DNA of 39,738 nt from Chloroflexia bacterium (GTDB lineage Bacteria > Chloroflexota > Chloroflexia > Thermomicrobiales > UBA6265), in the NCBI GenBank assembly GCA_013697005.1, contig JACCXM010000235.1, forward strand, positions 1 through 39,738, read 5' to 3'. A program made the translations under genes and the position numbers. This document shows, piece after piece, positions 25,494 through 34,708 of the stretch. Position 1 is the first letter of the stretch; each line of letters begins with the position of its first letter. The notes under the pieces are model-generated. The model saw only the letters and a list, made by a program, of their open reading frames with translations. It was not told the origin of the DNA and made no database searches.

Positions 25494-25901
25494 CTAAACG
25501 CGCCGCCGCTTCGGGGGCCGGCAGCCATTGAATGGGATCGGGGTCGTATCGGTGATGGAAACGACCTGGACCCCGCTTGATTGCAGCGATCGGATCGCCA
25601 TTTCCCTGCCGGAACCTGGACCCTTCACATAGACATCGACCTGGCGCAGGCCATGCTCCATGGCCTTGCGCGCCGCCGATTCGGCGGTCACCTGAGCTGC
25701 ATATGGCGTGCTCTTGCGGCTCCCCTTGAACCCGTTCGATCCTGAGCTCGACCAGGCGATGACGTTCCCCGCCGGATCGGTCATCGTGATGATCGTGTTG
25801 TTGAAGGTCGCTTGCACATAGGCTTTGCCGCGAGGAATATTTTTCCTGTCCCGGCGGCGCACTCGTGTCTTTCCTTTTCCTCCGCGGCGTTTTTCTGACA
25901 T
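25494..25901 (-). CDS. rpsK: 30S ribosomal protein S11
   Basis: A 135-residue S11 with [26 protein letters not shown] and the C-terminal [14 protein letters not shown] at 25901 follows a GGAGGAG site; the longer frame from 25922 adds seven residues. It lies in the usual S13-S11-S4-alpha order and forms part of the platform near the E site and the Shine-Dalgarno helix. Confidence 0.96.
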   Translation of the reverse strand: MSEKRRGGKGKTRVRRRDRKNIPRGKAYVQATFNNTIITMTDPAGNVIAWSSSGSNGFKGSRKSTPYAAQVTAESAARKAMEHGLRQVDVYVKGPGSGREMAIRSLQSSGVQVVSITDTTPIPFNGCRPPKRRRV

Positions 25902-25961
25902 TTCTCTGACTCTCCTCCGCAAGCGGCGGCCTTGGCGCCGGCCGCCACGCCCTCAGGCCGG

Positions 25962-26333
25962 TTAAGTCTTCTTTCGACCGCCTACCGCGCGACGCGGACC
26001 ACGGCGGGTCCGGGCATTCGTTCGCGTCCGTTGACCGCGAGTGGGCATCCCCCGTCGATGGCGGAGTCCGCGATAGCAGCCGATGTCCATCAACCGTTTG
26101 ATGTTCATCGCTACTTCGCGCCGGAGATCGCCTTCGACTCGCATCTCTTTGTCGACGATTTCGCGAATGCGGTTGACCTCGTCATCGGTCAGATCGCGCA
26201 CGCGCGTATCGGGACTGATATTCGTTCGCTCCAGCAGCATCTGACTGGTGTGGAGTCCGACCCCATAAATGTATGGCAACGCTGCTTCGACTCTCTTGTC
26301 GCGAGGAAGATCGACTCCTGCAATTCTCGCCAC
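25962..26333 (-). CDS. rpsM: 30S ribosomal protein S13
   Basis: A 123-residue S13 with the family start [24 protein letters not shown] and the basic C-terminal tail [20 protein letters not shown] that reaches tRNA in the P site. The start is GTG, preceded by AAGGAG. It lies 37 bases after rpmJ. Confidence 0.96.
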   Translation of the reverse strand: MARIAGVDLPRDKRVEAALPYIYGVGLHTSQMLLERTNISPDTRVRDLTDDEVNRIREIVDKEMRVEGDLRREVAMNIKRLMDIGCYRGLRHRRGMPTRGQRTRTNARTRRGPRRAVGGRKKT

Positions 26334-26370
26334 GCTCGTTCTCCTTGAATTTCGCCAAGCTGGCGAGAAG

Positions 26371-26484
26371 TTACCCCTGCCGCTGTTTGTGGCGTGGGTT
26401 GACGCAAATCACCCGCACGACGCCGTGGCGGCGAATGACTTTGCACTTATCACAACGTCGTGTTACTGACGCAGCCACCTTCAT
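26371..26484 (-). CDS. rpmJ: 50S ribosomal protein L36 (zinc-binding form)
   Basis: A 37-residue L36 starting [15 protein letters not shown] and ending NPRHKQRQG. The CDKCK pair, a later cysteine (VICVN) and a histidine form the zinc ribbon. It sits between map and rpsM as in other bacteria, but infA, which commonly lies just before it, is absent: only about 100 bases separate map from rpmJ. Confidence 0.95.
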   Translation of the reverse strand: MKVAASVTRRCDKCKVIRRHGVVRVICVNPRHKQRQG

Positions 26485-26578
26485 GTCCGTTACCAATCCC
26501 GTCCCGGTGAGTGGACGAACGTAGCATCGTTACTCAGTCCCGGGTCCGCAAAACGCGCTAAACATGCACACGCTGACA

Positions 26579-26599
26579 GCGCACGCCTAAGGCGTGCGC
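26579..26599. repeat. Nine-base-pair hairpin around the map stop codon
   Basis: GCGCACGCC (26579-26587) and GGCGTGCGC (26591-26599) are perfect arms around a 3-base loop. The map TAG (minus strand 26589-26587) overlaps the loop. No T-run follows on either strand, so it is probably not an intrinsic terminator. It may affect mRNA processing, stability or polymerase pausing between map and rpmJ. Confidence 0.5.
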
Positions 26600-27369
26600 C
26601 AAACAGGATATTCTACCACGCGAGCCAGCCTTTCCGTCAACACGGTCCCTCCCTCGGGACCGACCGCCACGGTGTGCTCGAAGTGCGCGGCGATGGCGCC
26701 GTCCGCGGTAACCACCGTCCATCCGTCCTTCAGCGTGCGGGTGTCTTCTCCCCCCGCGGTGAGCATCGGCTCAATTGCCAACGTGAGCCCGGTTCTGAGC
26801 AGCACTCCCCGGTCGGGCGTTCCCACATTTGGCACATGTGGATCCTCATGCATCTGGCGCCCGATCCCATGTCCGCCATAATCACGAACCACACTGCGGC
26901 CTCGACGGCGCGCAAACGACTCGACGGCATATCCCACCGCACCGAGTCGATTCCCCGAAACCGCGGCTTCAATCGCGAGCTGTAGCGCTTGTTCCGTCTC
27001 CCGTAGAAGCTGCGCGGCATCCTTCGAAATCTGTCCCACGGGATAGGTCCACGCCGAATCCCCATGGTATCCCGCCAGAATGGCCCCGACGTCGATCGAA
27101 ATGACATCTCCGTCCCGGAGCCGCTTTTTCCCCGGAATGCCGTGTACGATTTCATCGTTGACCGACGCGCAAATGTGCGCCGGAAATCCATGGTAGCCCA
27201 GAAATGACGAGATAGCCCCATGTTCGACGAGCGTGTCTCGTGCAATGACGACCAGATCAGCGGTTGTCACTCCCGGTGAAATTGCATCTTCCACCTGGGC
27301 ATGAACGATCGCAACCACCTTGCCAGCTTCCCGCATACGGCGAATTTCTTCATCATTCTTGATCGTCAT
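26587..27369 (-). CDS. map: Methionine aminopeptidase, type I
   Basis: A 260-residue enzyme that removes the initiator methionine from new proteins. The five metal ligands are recognisable: two Asp in SIDVGAILAGYHGDSAWTY, His in GHGIGRQMHEDP, Glu in LAIEPML and Glu in HFEHTVAV. ATG at 27369, 19 bases after adk, gives the normal MTIKNDEEIRRMREAG start; a longer frame overlaps adk. The adk-map order after secY is common in spc operons. Confidence 0.95.
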   Translation of the reverse strand: MTIKNDEEIRRMREAGKVVAIVHAQVEDAISPGVTTADLVVIARDTLVEHGAISSFLGYHGFPAHICASVNDEIVHGIPGKKRLRDGDVISIDVGAILAGYHGDSAWTYPVGQISKDAAQLLRETEQALQLAIEAAVSGNRLGAVGYAVESFARRRGRSVVRDYGGHGIGRQMHEDPHVPNVGTPDRGVLLRTGLTLAIEPMLTAGGEDTRTLKDGWTVVTADGAIAAHFEHTVAVGPEGGTVLTERLARVVEYPVWRTP

Positions 27370-27388
27370 CGTCGTCCGTAGCGATGAC

Positions 27389-28084
27389 CTACCGGCCACG
27401 AGTCGCCACAACAGGAATCCTCTCCTGAATTGCCGCGACGATCGCATCCGTTACGGAGTCGATGACCCGGTCACCGTCCACGCGAGTCAGGATTCCTTCC
27501 TCGGCGTAACGTTCAACCAATGGAGCAGTTTCCAGTTCGTAAAGATCCAGGCGTTTTCCGACTGCCTCTTGCGTATCGTCGGCTCGCTGCAGCACCGGAC
27601 CACGACAGGTATCACAGACGGCATCTATCGTCGGTGGATCGAAATCGACGTTGTACACCCGGCCGCAAACGGCACATACGCGGCGACCCGCCAGCCGCCG
27701 CATCAGTGTTTCTCGTGGGACATCAATCGCGATCACGGACGTTACAGCCTCACCACGATCCGCCAACAGACGATCGAGTGCGTCAGCCTGGCCATAAGTG
27801 CGTGGAAAGCCGTCATAGAGCGCACCAACGAGTGGGCTGCCGCGTTCCTGTTCGCGCGCCAAATTCGCGATCCGCTCCTCGACAAGCGCAACCGTTAGAT
27901 GGTCAGGAATGAGCTCGCCGCGGTCATAAATCAACTGGATTTGTTTTCCAAGTTCGGTGCCGTCTTTGATTGCCGATCTGAACAACTCTCCGGTGGCAAT
28001 CGAAGTCAAGTTGAGCTGCGAGCGAATGCGTTCGCTTTGCGTTCCCTTCCCCGAACCCTGCGGGCCTATCAAAATCACATGCAT
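27389..28084 (-). CDS. adk: Adenylate kinase (zinc-lid form)
   Basis: A 231-residue kinase that interconverts ATP, AMP and ADP. The P-loop is GPQGSGKGT; AMP-site sequence TGELFR and DGFPRT are present. The lid carries CAVCGRVYN and CDTC, the four-cysteine zinc lid usual in Gram-positive and many thermophilic forms. ATG at 28084 is directly preceded by an in-frame GTG, so either may start. It lies 68 bases after secY. Confidence 0.95.
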   Translation of the reverse strand: MHVILIGPQGSGKGTQSERIRSQLNLTSIATGELFRSAIKDGTELGKQIQLIYDRGELIPDHLTVALVEERIANLAREQERGSPLVGALYDGFPRTYGQADALDRLLADRGEAVTSVIAIDVPRETLMRRLAGRRVCAVCGRVYNVDFDPPTIDAVCDTCRGPVLQRADDTQEAVGKRLDLYELETAPLVERYAEEGILTRVDGDRVIDSVTDAIVAAIQERIPVVATRGR

Positions 28085-28152
28085 CACGATCCCGAAACTT
28101 TCCTTCTGTCGCTGACGTCAAATGGATCGAGCTGGGCAGCAATTGGCCCAAC

Positions 28153-29469
28153 CTACTTGATGAATCCCTCGTAGTTCCGCATCACGAGTTGCGCTTCAAG
28201 TTGACGCATCGTGTCAATCGCGACGCCTACCACAATCAGCAACGATGTCGCTCCCAGCAGCAGCGAATTGACGCCTGTCAACTGCGCCGCAATGTACGGC
28301 AGAATCGCCACTGTCCCAAGAAACAAGGCGCCGATGAGCGTGATCCTGTTGAGTGTGCGCATCAAATACTGTTGCGTGTTCTTCCCCGGGCGAACTCCGG
28401 GAATGAACGCACCTTGCCGCTGCAGGTTCTCCGAAATCTTCTGTTGCTGAAAGATCACCATCGTGTAGAAGTACGTGAACGCCACCACTAGGACAAAGTA
28501 GACGATGTTGTACGGAAGCGTGTTCGGGCTCATGAATCGCGAGAGCTCCCCCGCGAAATTCCTCATCGTTTCATTGCTGGAGGTCGACAGAAACTGCGCG
28601 ATGAGACCCGGAAACACCAGAATGCTCACCGCGAAGATAAGCGGAATCATACCCGCGGAATTCACCTTCAACGGAATGAATGTGGTATTACCACCGTACA
28701 TTCGCCCCGAACGCACACGCTTGGCATGATGCACCGGGATACGCCGCTGACCCTCGTTGATCAGCACGATTCCGACGATAGTCAAGAGTCCGATCGCCGC
28801 GAACATGACAGTGCCAATGACATTGCTTGTCACCGACGGCCCCTGGAACAGAGACACGACGGACCCGGGCAACGATGCCACGATGCCACCGAAAATGATG
28901 ATCGAGATTCCATTTCCAATTCCGAACTCGGTAATCAGTTCGCCCATCCAGACCAGCAACATCGTCCCGGCCGTCATCGTCAGCAGCGTGGCCAACGTTG
29001 GAAGAAATGTCTCGGAATTACCGAACCCGAATCCTTCAATGAGAGGCCGGCCATCGGGCCCGGACTGTTGCGAAAAAAGAACCCCTTGGCCATAACCTTG
29101 AAGCATCGCGAGGGGAACAGTAAGCCAGTGGGTATATTGGTTGATCTTGTTCCGCCCACCTTGGCCCTCATTTGAAAGTTCGTTGAGACTCGGAATTATC
29201 GGAGTCATCAATTGCATGATGATTGACGCCGTGATGTATGGGTAGACCCCGAGCGCGACAATTGAGAAGTTCTGTAGGCTGTTGCCCGAGAAAATATTCA
29301 GGATTCCAAGCAGTGCGTTGTTCTGAATAAAATCTTGCAACCCCTCGCGGTTCACTCCCGGTACGGGGATGGCGGCGAAGAATCGAAACACCACCAACAT
29401 ACCCAGGGTGAATACGATCCGCCGCCGAAGATCGGGAATCTTGAATGCAGTGGCAACGGCCGTGAGCAC
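28153..29469 (-). CDS. secY: Protein translocase channel subunit SecY
   Basis: A 438-residue, ten-helix membrane protein that forms the Sec export channel with SecE and SecG. Family motifs include FAAIPVPGV near the first helix with the plug region after it, SIIMQLMTPIIP, ELITEFGIGNGISIIIFGGI, and FYTMVIFQQQKISENLQRQGAFIPGVRPG, the cytoplasmic loop that contacts SecA and the ribosome. GTG at 29469 has AGGAG nine bases upstream, within the end of rplO. The gap to rplO is 3 bases. Confidence 0.96.
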   Translation of the reverse strand: MLTAVATAFKIPDLRRRIVFTLGMLVVFRFFAAIPVPGVNREGLQDFIQNNALLGILNIFSGNSLQNFSIVALGVYPYITASIIMQLMTPIIPSLNELSNEGQGGRNKINQYTHWLTVPLAMLQGYGQGVLFSQQSGPDGRPLIEGFGFGNSETFLPTLATLLTMTAGTMLLVWMGELITEFGIGNGISIIIFGGIVASLPGSVVSLFQGPSVTSNVIGTVMFAAIGLLTIVGIVLINEGQRRIPVHHAKRVRSGRMYGGNTTFIPLKVNSAGMIPLIFAVSILVFPGLIAQFLSTSSNETMRNFAGELSRFMSPNTLPYNIVYFVLVVAFTYFYTMVIFQQQKISENLQRQGAFIPGVRPGKNTQQYLMRTLNRITLIGALFLGTVAILPYIAAQLTGVNSLLLGATSLLIVVGVAIDTMRQLEAQLVMRNYEGFIK

Positions 29470-29472
29470 GGT

Positions 29473-30066
29473 CTAGGACTCCTGTTTCTCACCGGCGGCC
29501 GCGATCGCCTCGCGACGAGTGGGACCGCCAACTTTTCCAACGCGAGCTCGCTTCAAGTCGCGGTTAAGGGACAAACGACGCGTCCGCGGCTTGGCGTGGA
29601 CCCACTCGTCGGTGCGCTCGAGCTGCTCGACCGATCCACCGAGCTGCTCCACCGTTGCTTTGGCCGCTTCAGAGAAAGCGTGGGCATGGATAATAACCGC
29701 GCGGGTCAACTCGCCGCCCGCGAGAATCTTGACCGGAAACTCAACCCCCCGCGTAACGCCGCTGGCGAACAGCACGTCCGGTGTGATGGCGCCCGCGGTC
29801 GCGAGATCTTCCAGCCTTCCGAGATTCACGACCTCCCATGGCGTGCGGTAAATATTGGTGAAACCCCGCTTGTAAGGAAGCCTCCGTTGAATCGGAAGCT
29901 GCCCGCCCTCGAACCCTCGCCTCACACCCGGGCCGCTGCGGGATTTTTGACCTTTCGTTCCTCGCCCGGCCGTCTTGCCCTTACCGCTTCCGTGACCGCG
30001 GCCGACTCTTCGCCGTTCGCGATGTGATCCGGGCCCCCCCCGGAGATCGTCCAGTGTCAGTGGCAT
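29473..30066 (-). CDS. rplO: 50S ribosomal protein L15 with a C-terminal extension
   Basis: A 197-residue L15. The core shows RVGRGHGSGKGKTAGRGTKGQ and PYKRGFTN and reaches the usual end near AAKATVEQLGG. About 50 further residues follow (KPRTRRLSLNRDLKRARVG and on), beyond the roughly 146 of the E. coli form. ATG at 30066 lies nine bases after AGGGG; ATG at 30072 is also possible. L15 helps fold 23S rRNA late in assembly. Confidence 0.94.
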   Translation of the reverse strand: MPLTLDDLRGGPGSHRERRRVGRGHGSGKGKTAGRGTKGQKSRSGPGVRRGFEGGQLPIQRRLPYKRGFTNIYRTPWEVVNLGRLEDLATAGAITPDVLFASGVTRGVEFPVKILAGGELTRAVIIHAHAFSEAAKATVEQLGGSVEQLERTDEWVHAKPRTRRLSLNRDLKRARVGKVGGPTRREAIAAAGEKQES

Positions 30067-30093
30067 CGTCATGTTCCCCTAAGTACGCCCGCG

Positions 30094-30357
30094 CTATGCG
30101 TCCGAGCGCACGGCCCCGTCAGTCTTCTTTGCGCCTCGCTTGGTCTTCGGCTGAGCAACCGCCGGCAATTCCTCTACCTCCAGGAGATGACGAATCTTCG
30201 TCACCATTCCCCGAATCGAGGGATTGTCGGGTCGTTCCACCGAGGAATGAAGTTTTCGCAGACCGAGAGACGCAACCGTGCGGCCTTGATCCGCTGGCCG
30301 GCCAATCGTACTCCGCACGAGTGTGATGCGCAGTGTTCCCGCTTGCGTCTCGCTCAT
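30094..30357 (-). CDS. rpmD: 50S ribosomal protein L30 with a C-terminal extension
   Basis: An 87-residue L30. The core [27 protein letters not shown] ... VRHLLEVEE-like end accounts for about 60 residues; a Lys- and Ala-rich tail of about 25 follows. The ATG overlaps the rpsE stop (ATGA), implying coupling. Confidence 0.93.
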   Translation of the reverse strand: MSETQAGTLRITLVRSTIGRPADQGRTVASLGLRKLHSSVERPDNPSIRGMVTKIRHLLEVEELPAVAQPKTKRGAKKTDGAVRSDA

Positions 30358-30986
30358 GTGCCACTTCTCCCACTCGCGGCACCCCGGCGTGCGGGAGTTT
30401 CTGCGCTCTCATCAATCTTGGCGCTACCGTTCGCCTCTGAACTTCTCCCGGAGCGATCGCGGCGAACTACTCGGCCCCGGCCACGACGGCGCGCGATGGC
30501 CTCGGGTGACTCCAACTCCGTCAGAGCTTTGAGCGTCGCGCGCACCACGTTCACCGGATTGTTGCTACCCAGCGACTTGGTCAGAATGTCCTTGATCCCA
30601 GCCGCTTCGACGACCGCGCGCACGCCTCCACCCGCGATGACACCCGTTCCCGGCGCGGCAGGCTTCAGCAGCACCCGTGATGCGCCAAACGACGTCTCGA
30701 TGGGGTGCGGAATTGTCGTTCCTTCCAAAGGTACGGAAATCAGGGATTTCTTTGCCGCTTCGACACCCTTGCGAATCGAGTCTGGCACTTCGTTGGCCTT
30801 CCCCAATCCCGCGCCAACCCGCCCCTTACCATCGCCGACCACGACAATGCTACCGAAGCTGAACCGCCGTCCACCGCGCACCACTTTGGCCACCCGATTG
30901 ATCTGTACGACGCGTTCCTCGAATTCACTCGATCCTTCATCATCGGAGCGACGTCGGGGTCCCCGGTCGCCGCGATTCCTATCCAT
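30354..30986 (-). CDS. rpsE: 30S ribosomal protein S5
   Basis: A 210-residue S5 with the double-stranded RNA-binding part ([20 protein letters not shown]) and the C-terminal domain ([34 protein letters not shown]). A basic and Ser/Ala-rich tail of about 45 residues extends it beyond the E. coli length. ATG at 30986 lies six bases after GGGAG; the ATG at 30992 would leave no spacing. S5 affects decoding fidelity. Confidence 0.95.
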   Translation of the reverse strand: MDRNRGDRGPRRRSDDEGSSEFEERVVQINRVAKVVRGGRRFSFGSIVVVGDGKGRVGAGLGKANEVPDSIRKGVEAAKKSLISVPLEGTTIPHPIETSFGASRVLLKPAAPGTGVIAGGGVRAVVEAAGIKDILTKSLGSNNPVNVVRATLKALTELESPEAIARRRGRGRVVRRDRSGRSSEANGSAKIDESAETPARRGAASGRSGT

Positions 30987-31042
30987 GTGCATCTCCCTGA
31001 TTTCTATTACCCCGTCCCCGCGAGAAGAGGCACAGACAATGG

Positions 31043-31417
31043 CTAGAACACCAGGCCTGCTTCGCGTGCGCCATCGGCGACCGCCTTGACTCGCCCGTGA
31101 TAAATGAAACCACCGCGATCAAAGACGATCGATTCGACGCCGGCGGCCTTTGCCCGGCCTCCGATGACTTCCCCAACCGCGCGCGCTTTGGCGCTCTTGG
31201 TCGCCTTTTCGCCAGCTCGATCTACCACATCTTTCTCGAGATCGCTGGCGGCGACAATGGTGTGACCGCGGTCGTCGTCGATGAGCTGAGCGTAAATGTG
31301 CGCCGAGGATCGGAACACATTCAGCCGCGGCCGGGACGTGGTGCCGCTGACCTTGGCGCGAACGCGAGTGTGGCGACGCTTACGCGGCGTCAGCGCTCGT
31401 CGGAATTTACGTCTCAT
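31043..31417 (-). CDS. rplR: 50S ribosomal protein L18
   Basis: A 124-residue L18, which binds 5S rRNA. Motifs are [42 protein letters not shown] and [27 protein letters not shown] at the end. ATG at 31417 has AAGGGT upstream. Order L6-L18-S5 is standard. Confidence 0.96.
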   Translation of the reverse strand: MRRKFRRALTPRKRRHTRVRAKVSGTTSRPRLNVFRSSAHIYAQLIDDDRGHTIVAASDLEKDVVDRAGEKATKSAKARAVGEVIGGRAKAAGVESIVFDRGGFIYHGRVKAVADGAREAGLVF

Positions 31418-31463
31418 CGTGATTACCCTTCATCGGATCGCCTGCACGATCGCTAGACCCGTG

Positions 31464-32009
31464 TTACTTCGCTTTACCAGCCTTACCTGCTTTCCGACGA
31501 ACTTGCTCGCCGGCATACCGAATGCCTTTGCCCTTGTAGGGCTCGGGTGGCCGGACGCGCCGAATCCGCGCCGCTTCCTCACCGACGCGCTGTTTGTCGA
31601 TGCCAGTCACGGACACACGGGTGTTGCCGTCGAGACTGTATGCCACACCTTCCGGAGCCATCATTCTGACCGGATGCGAGAAACCTACCGATAGGACAAG
31701 CACATCGTTATCCAACGCCGCGCGATACCCGACCCCCTGAATCTCCAGGTCGCGTTTGTATCCCTCAGTGACGCCGACAACCATGTTGTTGAGCAATGTA
31801 CGCGTCAATCCGTGCAATGACCGGTGCTCACGGGCGTTGTCGGGACGCTCCACCAACACGATGCCATTGTCACGATGCAACCGCATGCTCGCGGCAAATT
31901 GTTGGGACAGCGAGCCCTTCGGTCCCTTGACAGTTACGGCGTTATCGCCACCGATTTCGATATCGACTCCGGCCGGAACAGATACTGGCATGTTGCCAAT
32001 TCTTGACAT
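31464..32009 (-). CDS. rplF: 50S ribosomal protein L6
   Basis: A 181-residue L6 with the start [19 protein letters not shown], the repeated alpha/beta domains, and the conserved C-terminal RVRPPEPYKGKGIRYAGE. L6 lies near the GTPase-associated centre. ATG at 32009 follows GGAG. Confidence 0.96.
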   Translation of the reverse strand: MSRIGNMPVSVPAGVDIEIGGDNAVTVKGPKGSLSQQFAASMRLHRDNGIVLVERPDNAREHRSLHGLTRTLLNNMVVGVTEGYKRDLEIQGVGYRAALDNDVLVLSVGFSHPVRMMAPEGVAYSLDGNTRVSVTGIDKQRVGEEAARIRRVRPPEPYKGKGIRYAGEQVRRKAGKAGKAK

Positions 32010-32057
32010 CGCCCTTCTCCTACAGCCGCTCAGGCCGGCGGCTGCCGTATTGCGACG

Positions 32058-32456
32058 CTAAAACACCGTGCACAGCACTTCGCCACCGATGCCCCGCCGC
32101 CGCGCTTCGTAACCCGTCATCACTCCTTGCGGAGTGCTCACCACGGCAATTCCCAAACCGCTCTGCACCCGCGGAATGTCGTCCTTGCCCGCATAGACCC
32201 GAAGTCCCGGCTTACTTACGCGTTTGATTTCTTTTATGGCTGGCTTCCGGTCGGCGCCATACCGCAGCGAAATGACCAATTGATTTTGCGGCCGCTTCTC
32301 AATGACCCGAAAATCGCCAATGTATCCCTCTTCAGATAGGATTTTCGCGATCGCCACGAGCACCTTTGTGGATGGCATCGTCGTTTCCGACTGGCGAGCC
32401 ATCCCCGCGTTGCGCACCCTGGTCAACATGTCACTGATGGGATCGTTCACACTCAT
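32058..32456 (-). CDS. rpsH: 30S ribosomal protein S8
   Basis: A 132-residue S8 with DPISDMLTRVRNAGMAR near the start and the C-terminal VSTPQGVMTGYEARRRGIGGEVLCTVF. ATG at 32456 follows AGGAG by nine bases; the longer frame from 32477 adds seven residues. In E. coli S8 represses the spc operon; no such site was sought successfully here. Confidence 0.96.
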   Translation of the reverse strand: MSVNDPISDMLTRVRNAGMARQSETTMPSTKVLVAIAKILSEEGYIGDFRVIEKRPQNQLVISLRYGADRKPAIKEIKRVSKPGLRVYAGKDDIPRVQSGLGIAVVSTPQGVMTGYEARRRGIGGEVLCTVF

Positions 32457-32510
32457 CCGCCCAGTCTCCTCATTCACCCGTTCGCTTAGTCATATCGCTC
32501 AACCTCGTCA

Positions 32511-32696
32511 CTACCAGCTGGACTTCGTCACGCCAGGAAGACGCCCCACCGACGCGAGCTCGCGGAAGCAAATCCGGCAGACACCGAACTTCCGCATATA
32601 CGCTCGTCCCCGGCCGCACAATCGACAGCGGTTCACCTGCCGCGTCTCGAATTTTGCGGGCATTGCCGCCCTGACAATCAAACACTTCTTTGCCAT
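32511..32696 (-). CDS. rpsN: 30S ribosomal protein S14, type Z
   Basis: A 61-residue zinc-binding S14 (rpsZ type), with CRLC and CRIC cysteine pairs and the end LPGVTKSSW. The short form is typical of Gram-positive and many thermophilic bacteria, in contrast to the 101-residue E. coli form. It lies between rplE and rpsH as usual. Confidence 0.96.
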   Translation of the reverse strand: MAKKCLIVRAAMPAKFETRQVNRCRLCGRGRAYMRKFGVCRICFRELASVGRLPGVTKSSW

Positions 32697-32728
32697 ACAG
32701 CGTTCCTCCGACCCGCCCCGCGGGTCCC

Positions 32729-33283
32729 CTAGATAGCTCGCTCCGTGCGGGCAAACGGCATGCCGAGTAGGCTCAAGAGCCGGCGCCCTTCCTCATCCGT
32801 CTTCGCACTTGTCACCAAACTCACTTCCAGTCCGCGCGTCCGGTCGATCTTGTCGTAATCAATCTCCGGAAAAGCAATCTGCTCTTGCAGTCCCAACGTG
32901 TAATTGCCGCGTCCATCAAACGAGTTCGGCGATACGCCCCGGAAGTCGCGAATTCGCGGCAACGTGATGGCCACGAGTCGGTCCAGAAACTCGTACATTC
33001 GCGGACCGCGCAAGGTGACGGTCGCTCCCACCGGCATACCTTCGCGCAATTTGAACGCGGCAATCGATTTCTTGGCCCGGGTCACGACCGGCCGCTGACC
33101 AGTGATTGCCGTTAAATCCGCGAGGGCACTCTCCAGCGCCTTGGCGTTACTGATCGCCTCGCCCAACCCGACGTTGAGAACGATCTTCTCGAGTTCTGGT
33201 GCCTGCATGACGTTGGAGTACCCAAACTCCTTCATGAGTTCGGGCACGACCTCCGCCCGGTACTTTTCCTTCAGTCTCGCCAT
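32729..33283 (-). CDS. rplE: 50S ribosomal protein L5
   Basis: A 184-residue L5, which binds 5S rRNA and touches P-site tRNA. Motifs are [40 protein letters not shown] and [30 protein letters not shown] at 33283 gives the family start MARLKEKYR; a much longer frame up to 33487 runs antiparallel to nothing conserved and overlaps rplX, so I reject it. Confidence 0.96.
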   Translation of the reverse strand: MARLKEKYRAEVVPELMKEFGYSNVMQAPELEKIVLNVGLGEAISNAKALESALADLTAITGQRPVVTRAKKSIAAFKLREGMPVGATVTLRGPRMYEFLDRLVAITLPRIRDFRGVSPNSFDGRGNYTLGLQEQIAFPEIDYDKIDRTRGLEVSLVTSAKTDEEGRRLLSLLGMPFARTERAI

Positions 33284-33381
33284 CACGTTGTACCTGCTTC
33301 TTTCCACCTGTGCCGCTCTTGACAGGCGCGACCGCGCATTCGACGCTGTGCCCGCCGGCGCGCTACGCTCCGAGACACGGC

Positions 33382-33708
33382 TTACGCTGCCTCCACCCGC
33401 GGGATCAGCTCGTCGCATTTCTTGCAATACCGAGCGTTCTTGCCATCGTCCCCGGTGCGAATCCCGACCCGCGTCGGCTCCTTGCACTTGGGGCAGATCA
33501 GCATCACGTTGGAAACGTGAAACGCGGCCTCCACTTCAACGATGCCCGCCTGCCGCGCTCGCCCCCGCTTGATATGCTTTTTGACAATATTCACACCCTC
33601 GACCACAATCCGGTCCCGCTCGATTACGTTCCGGCGCACCTTACCCTGCTGACCTTTGTTGCGGCCCGAAACGACGAGCACGGTGTCGCCTGTCCGAATT
33701 TTTCGCAT
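33382..33708 (-). CDS. rplX: 50S ribosomal protein L24 (with zinc-ribbon cysteines)
   Basis: A 108-residue L24 with the KOW motif ([22 protein letters not shown]) and a C-terminal CPKC ... CKKC pair that probably binds zinc. ATG at 33708 gives the standard MRKIRTGD start; GGAAG lies just upstream. L24 starts large-subunit assembly. Confidence 0.95.
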   Translation of the reverse strand: MRKIRTGDTVLVVSGRNKGQQGKVRRNVIERDRIVVEGVNIVKKHIKRGRARQAGIVEVEAAFHVSNVMLICPKCKEPTRVGIRTGDDGKNARYCKKCDELIPRVEAA

Positions 33709-33744
33709 GCTCTTCCGCTCCCACATCACCAATTCGTGACCGGC

Positions 33745-34113
33745 TTACAAAACTTCCGGCGCCAATGAAACAATCCGCATAAACTGCCGCTCCCGAAGCT
33801 CGCGTCCCACCGGGCCGAAAATGCGGGTCCCCCGCGGCGCACCCAGGTTGTTGATGAGCACCGCCGCATTATCGTCAAATTTGATATGGCTACCATCCGG
33901 ACGGCCATACTCTTGCGCGGTGCGCACCACGACCGCCCGCACGACTTCACCCTTTCGGACTCCGGCGTTCGGCTGCGCTTGCTTGACCGCGGCGATGATG
34001 ATGTCGCCGACCCCGCCGTATTTCCGTCCTGAGCCGCCGAGTACCCGGATACACAGAAGCTCTTTCGCACCGCTATTGTCCGCGACCCGCAGCCGCGATT
34101 CTTGCTGGATCAT
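33745..34113 (-). CDS. rplN: 50S ribosomal protein L14
   Basis: A 122-residue L14 starting [28 protein letters not shown], the normal family start, with [24 protein letters not shown] near the end. ATG at 34113 has AGGAG seven bases upstream. L14 lies at the subunit interface. Confidence 0.96.
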   Translation of the reverse strand: MIQQESRLRVADNSGAKELLCIRVLGGSGRKYGGVGDIIIAAVKQAQPNAGVRKGEVVRAVVVRTAQEYGRPDGSHIKFDDNAAVLINNLGAPRGTRIFGPVGRELRERQFMRIVSLAPEVL

Positions 34114-34157
34114 CGATAAGCTCCTGGGGCGCACATACGCCTCGCTGCCACCACCGG

Positions 34158-34454
34158 TTAGACCTGGACTCCGCGTTCAACAATTTCACGGACTATCCAT
34201 CGTTTCCGCTTGGAAAGCGGCCGGGTCTCTTCGATTCGTACCGTGTCTCCCGATCGACAACTATTTTGCTCGTCGTGCGCCAGGAACGTGTTGGTTCGTG
34301 TTATCCGCTTTCGGTACAGCGGGTGTCGTCGCACGGAATCGACCGCTACGACGACGGTCTTCTGCATCTTGTCACTGACGACTCGTCCGATCTTCTGCGT
34401 CCGCGGCGGCTGCTCTGGTCGGCGCGCCGCCTGTTCCTCTGCAATTTCAGTCAT
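34158..34454 (-). CDS. rpsQ: 30S ribosomal protein S17
   Basis: A 98-residue S17 (OB fold) with [30 protein letters not shown] and [22 protein letters not shown] polar N-terminal stretch of about 18 residues precedes the core. Its ATG overlaps the rpmC stop (ATGA). Confidence 0.95.
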   Translation of the reverse strand: MTEIAEEQAARRPEQPPRTQKIGRVVSDKMQKTVVVAVDSVRRHPLYRKRITRTNTFLAHDEQNSCRSGDTVRIEETRPLSKRKRWIVREIVERGVQV

Positions 34455-34708
34455 GACGAAACCTCAGCAATCTGCCGGTCCGCATTAGTTCGATTCTGGA
34501 CCAATGCCTCCAACTCCAATTCGATCTCCCGCTCAGTCTGGACCGTCTTGATCCGGGCGATATCCTTGCGAATCTGGCGGATCCGCGAGGTCGCCGTCAA
34601 CTGCCCGACCGCCTCCTGAAAGCGCAGCGTGCGCCACTCGCCAAGGAGTTCTTCGATGCGGCGGTCGAGCCGATCATCGTCAAGCGCGCGAACGTCGGCG
34701 GGCTTCAT
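34451..34708 (-). CDS. rpmC: 50S ribosomal protein L29
   Basis: An 85-residue, helical L29. The start [20 protein letters not shown] and the [17 protein letters not shown] segment fit the family; a helical tail of about 18 residues extends it. It overlaps both neighbours by ATGA (rplP before, rpsQ after). L29 lines the exit tunnel where trigger factor and SRP dock. Confidence 0.94.
   Translation of the reverse strand: MKPADVRALDDDRLDRRIEELLGEWRTLRFQEAVGQLTATSRIRQIRKDIARIKTVQTEREIELELEALVQNRTNADRQIAEVSS

Noticed and set aside
30187-31089. Plus-strand open frame of 300 codons over rpmD and rpsE
   Set aside because: Antisense to two conserved ribosomal protein genes, no recognisable domain.
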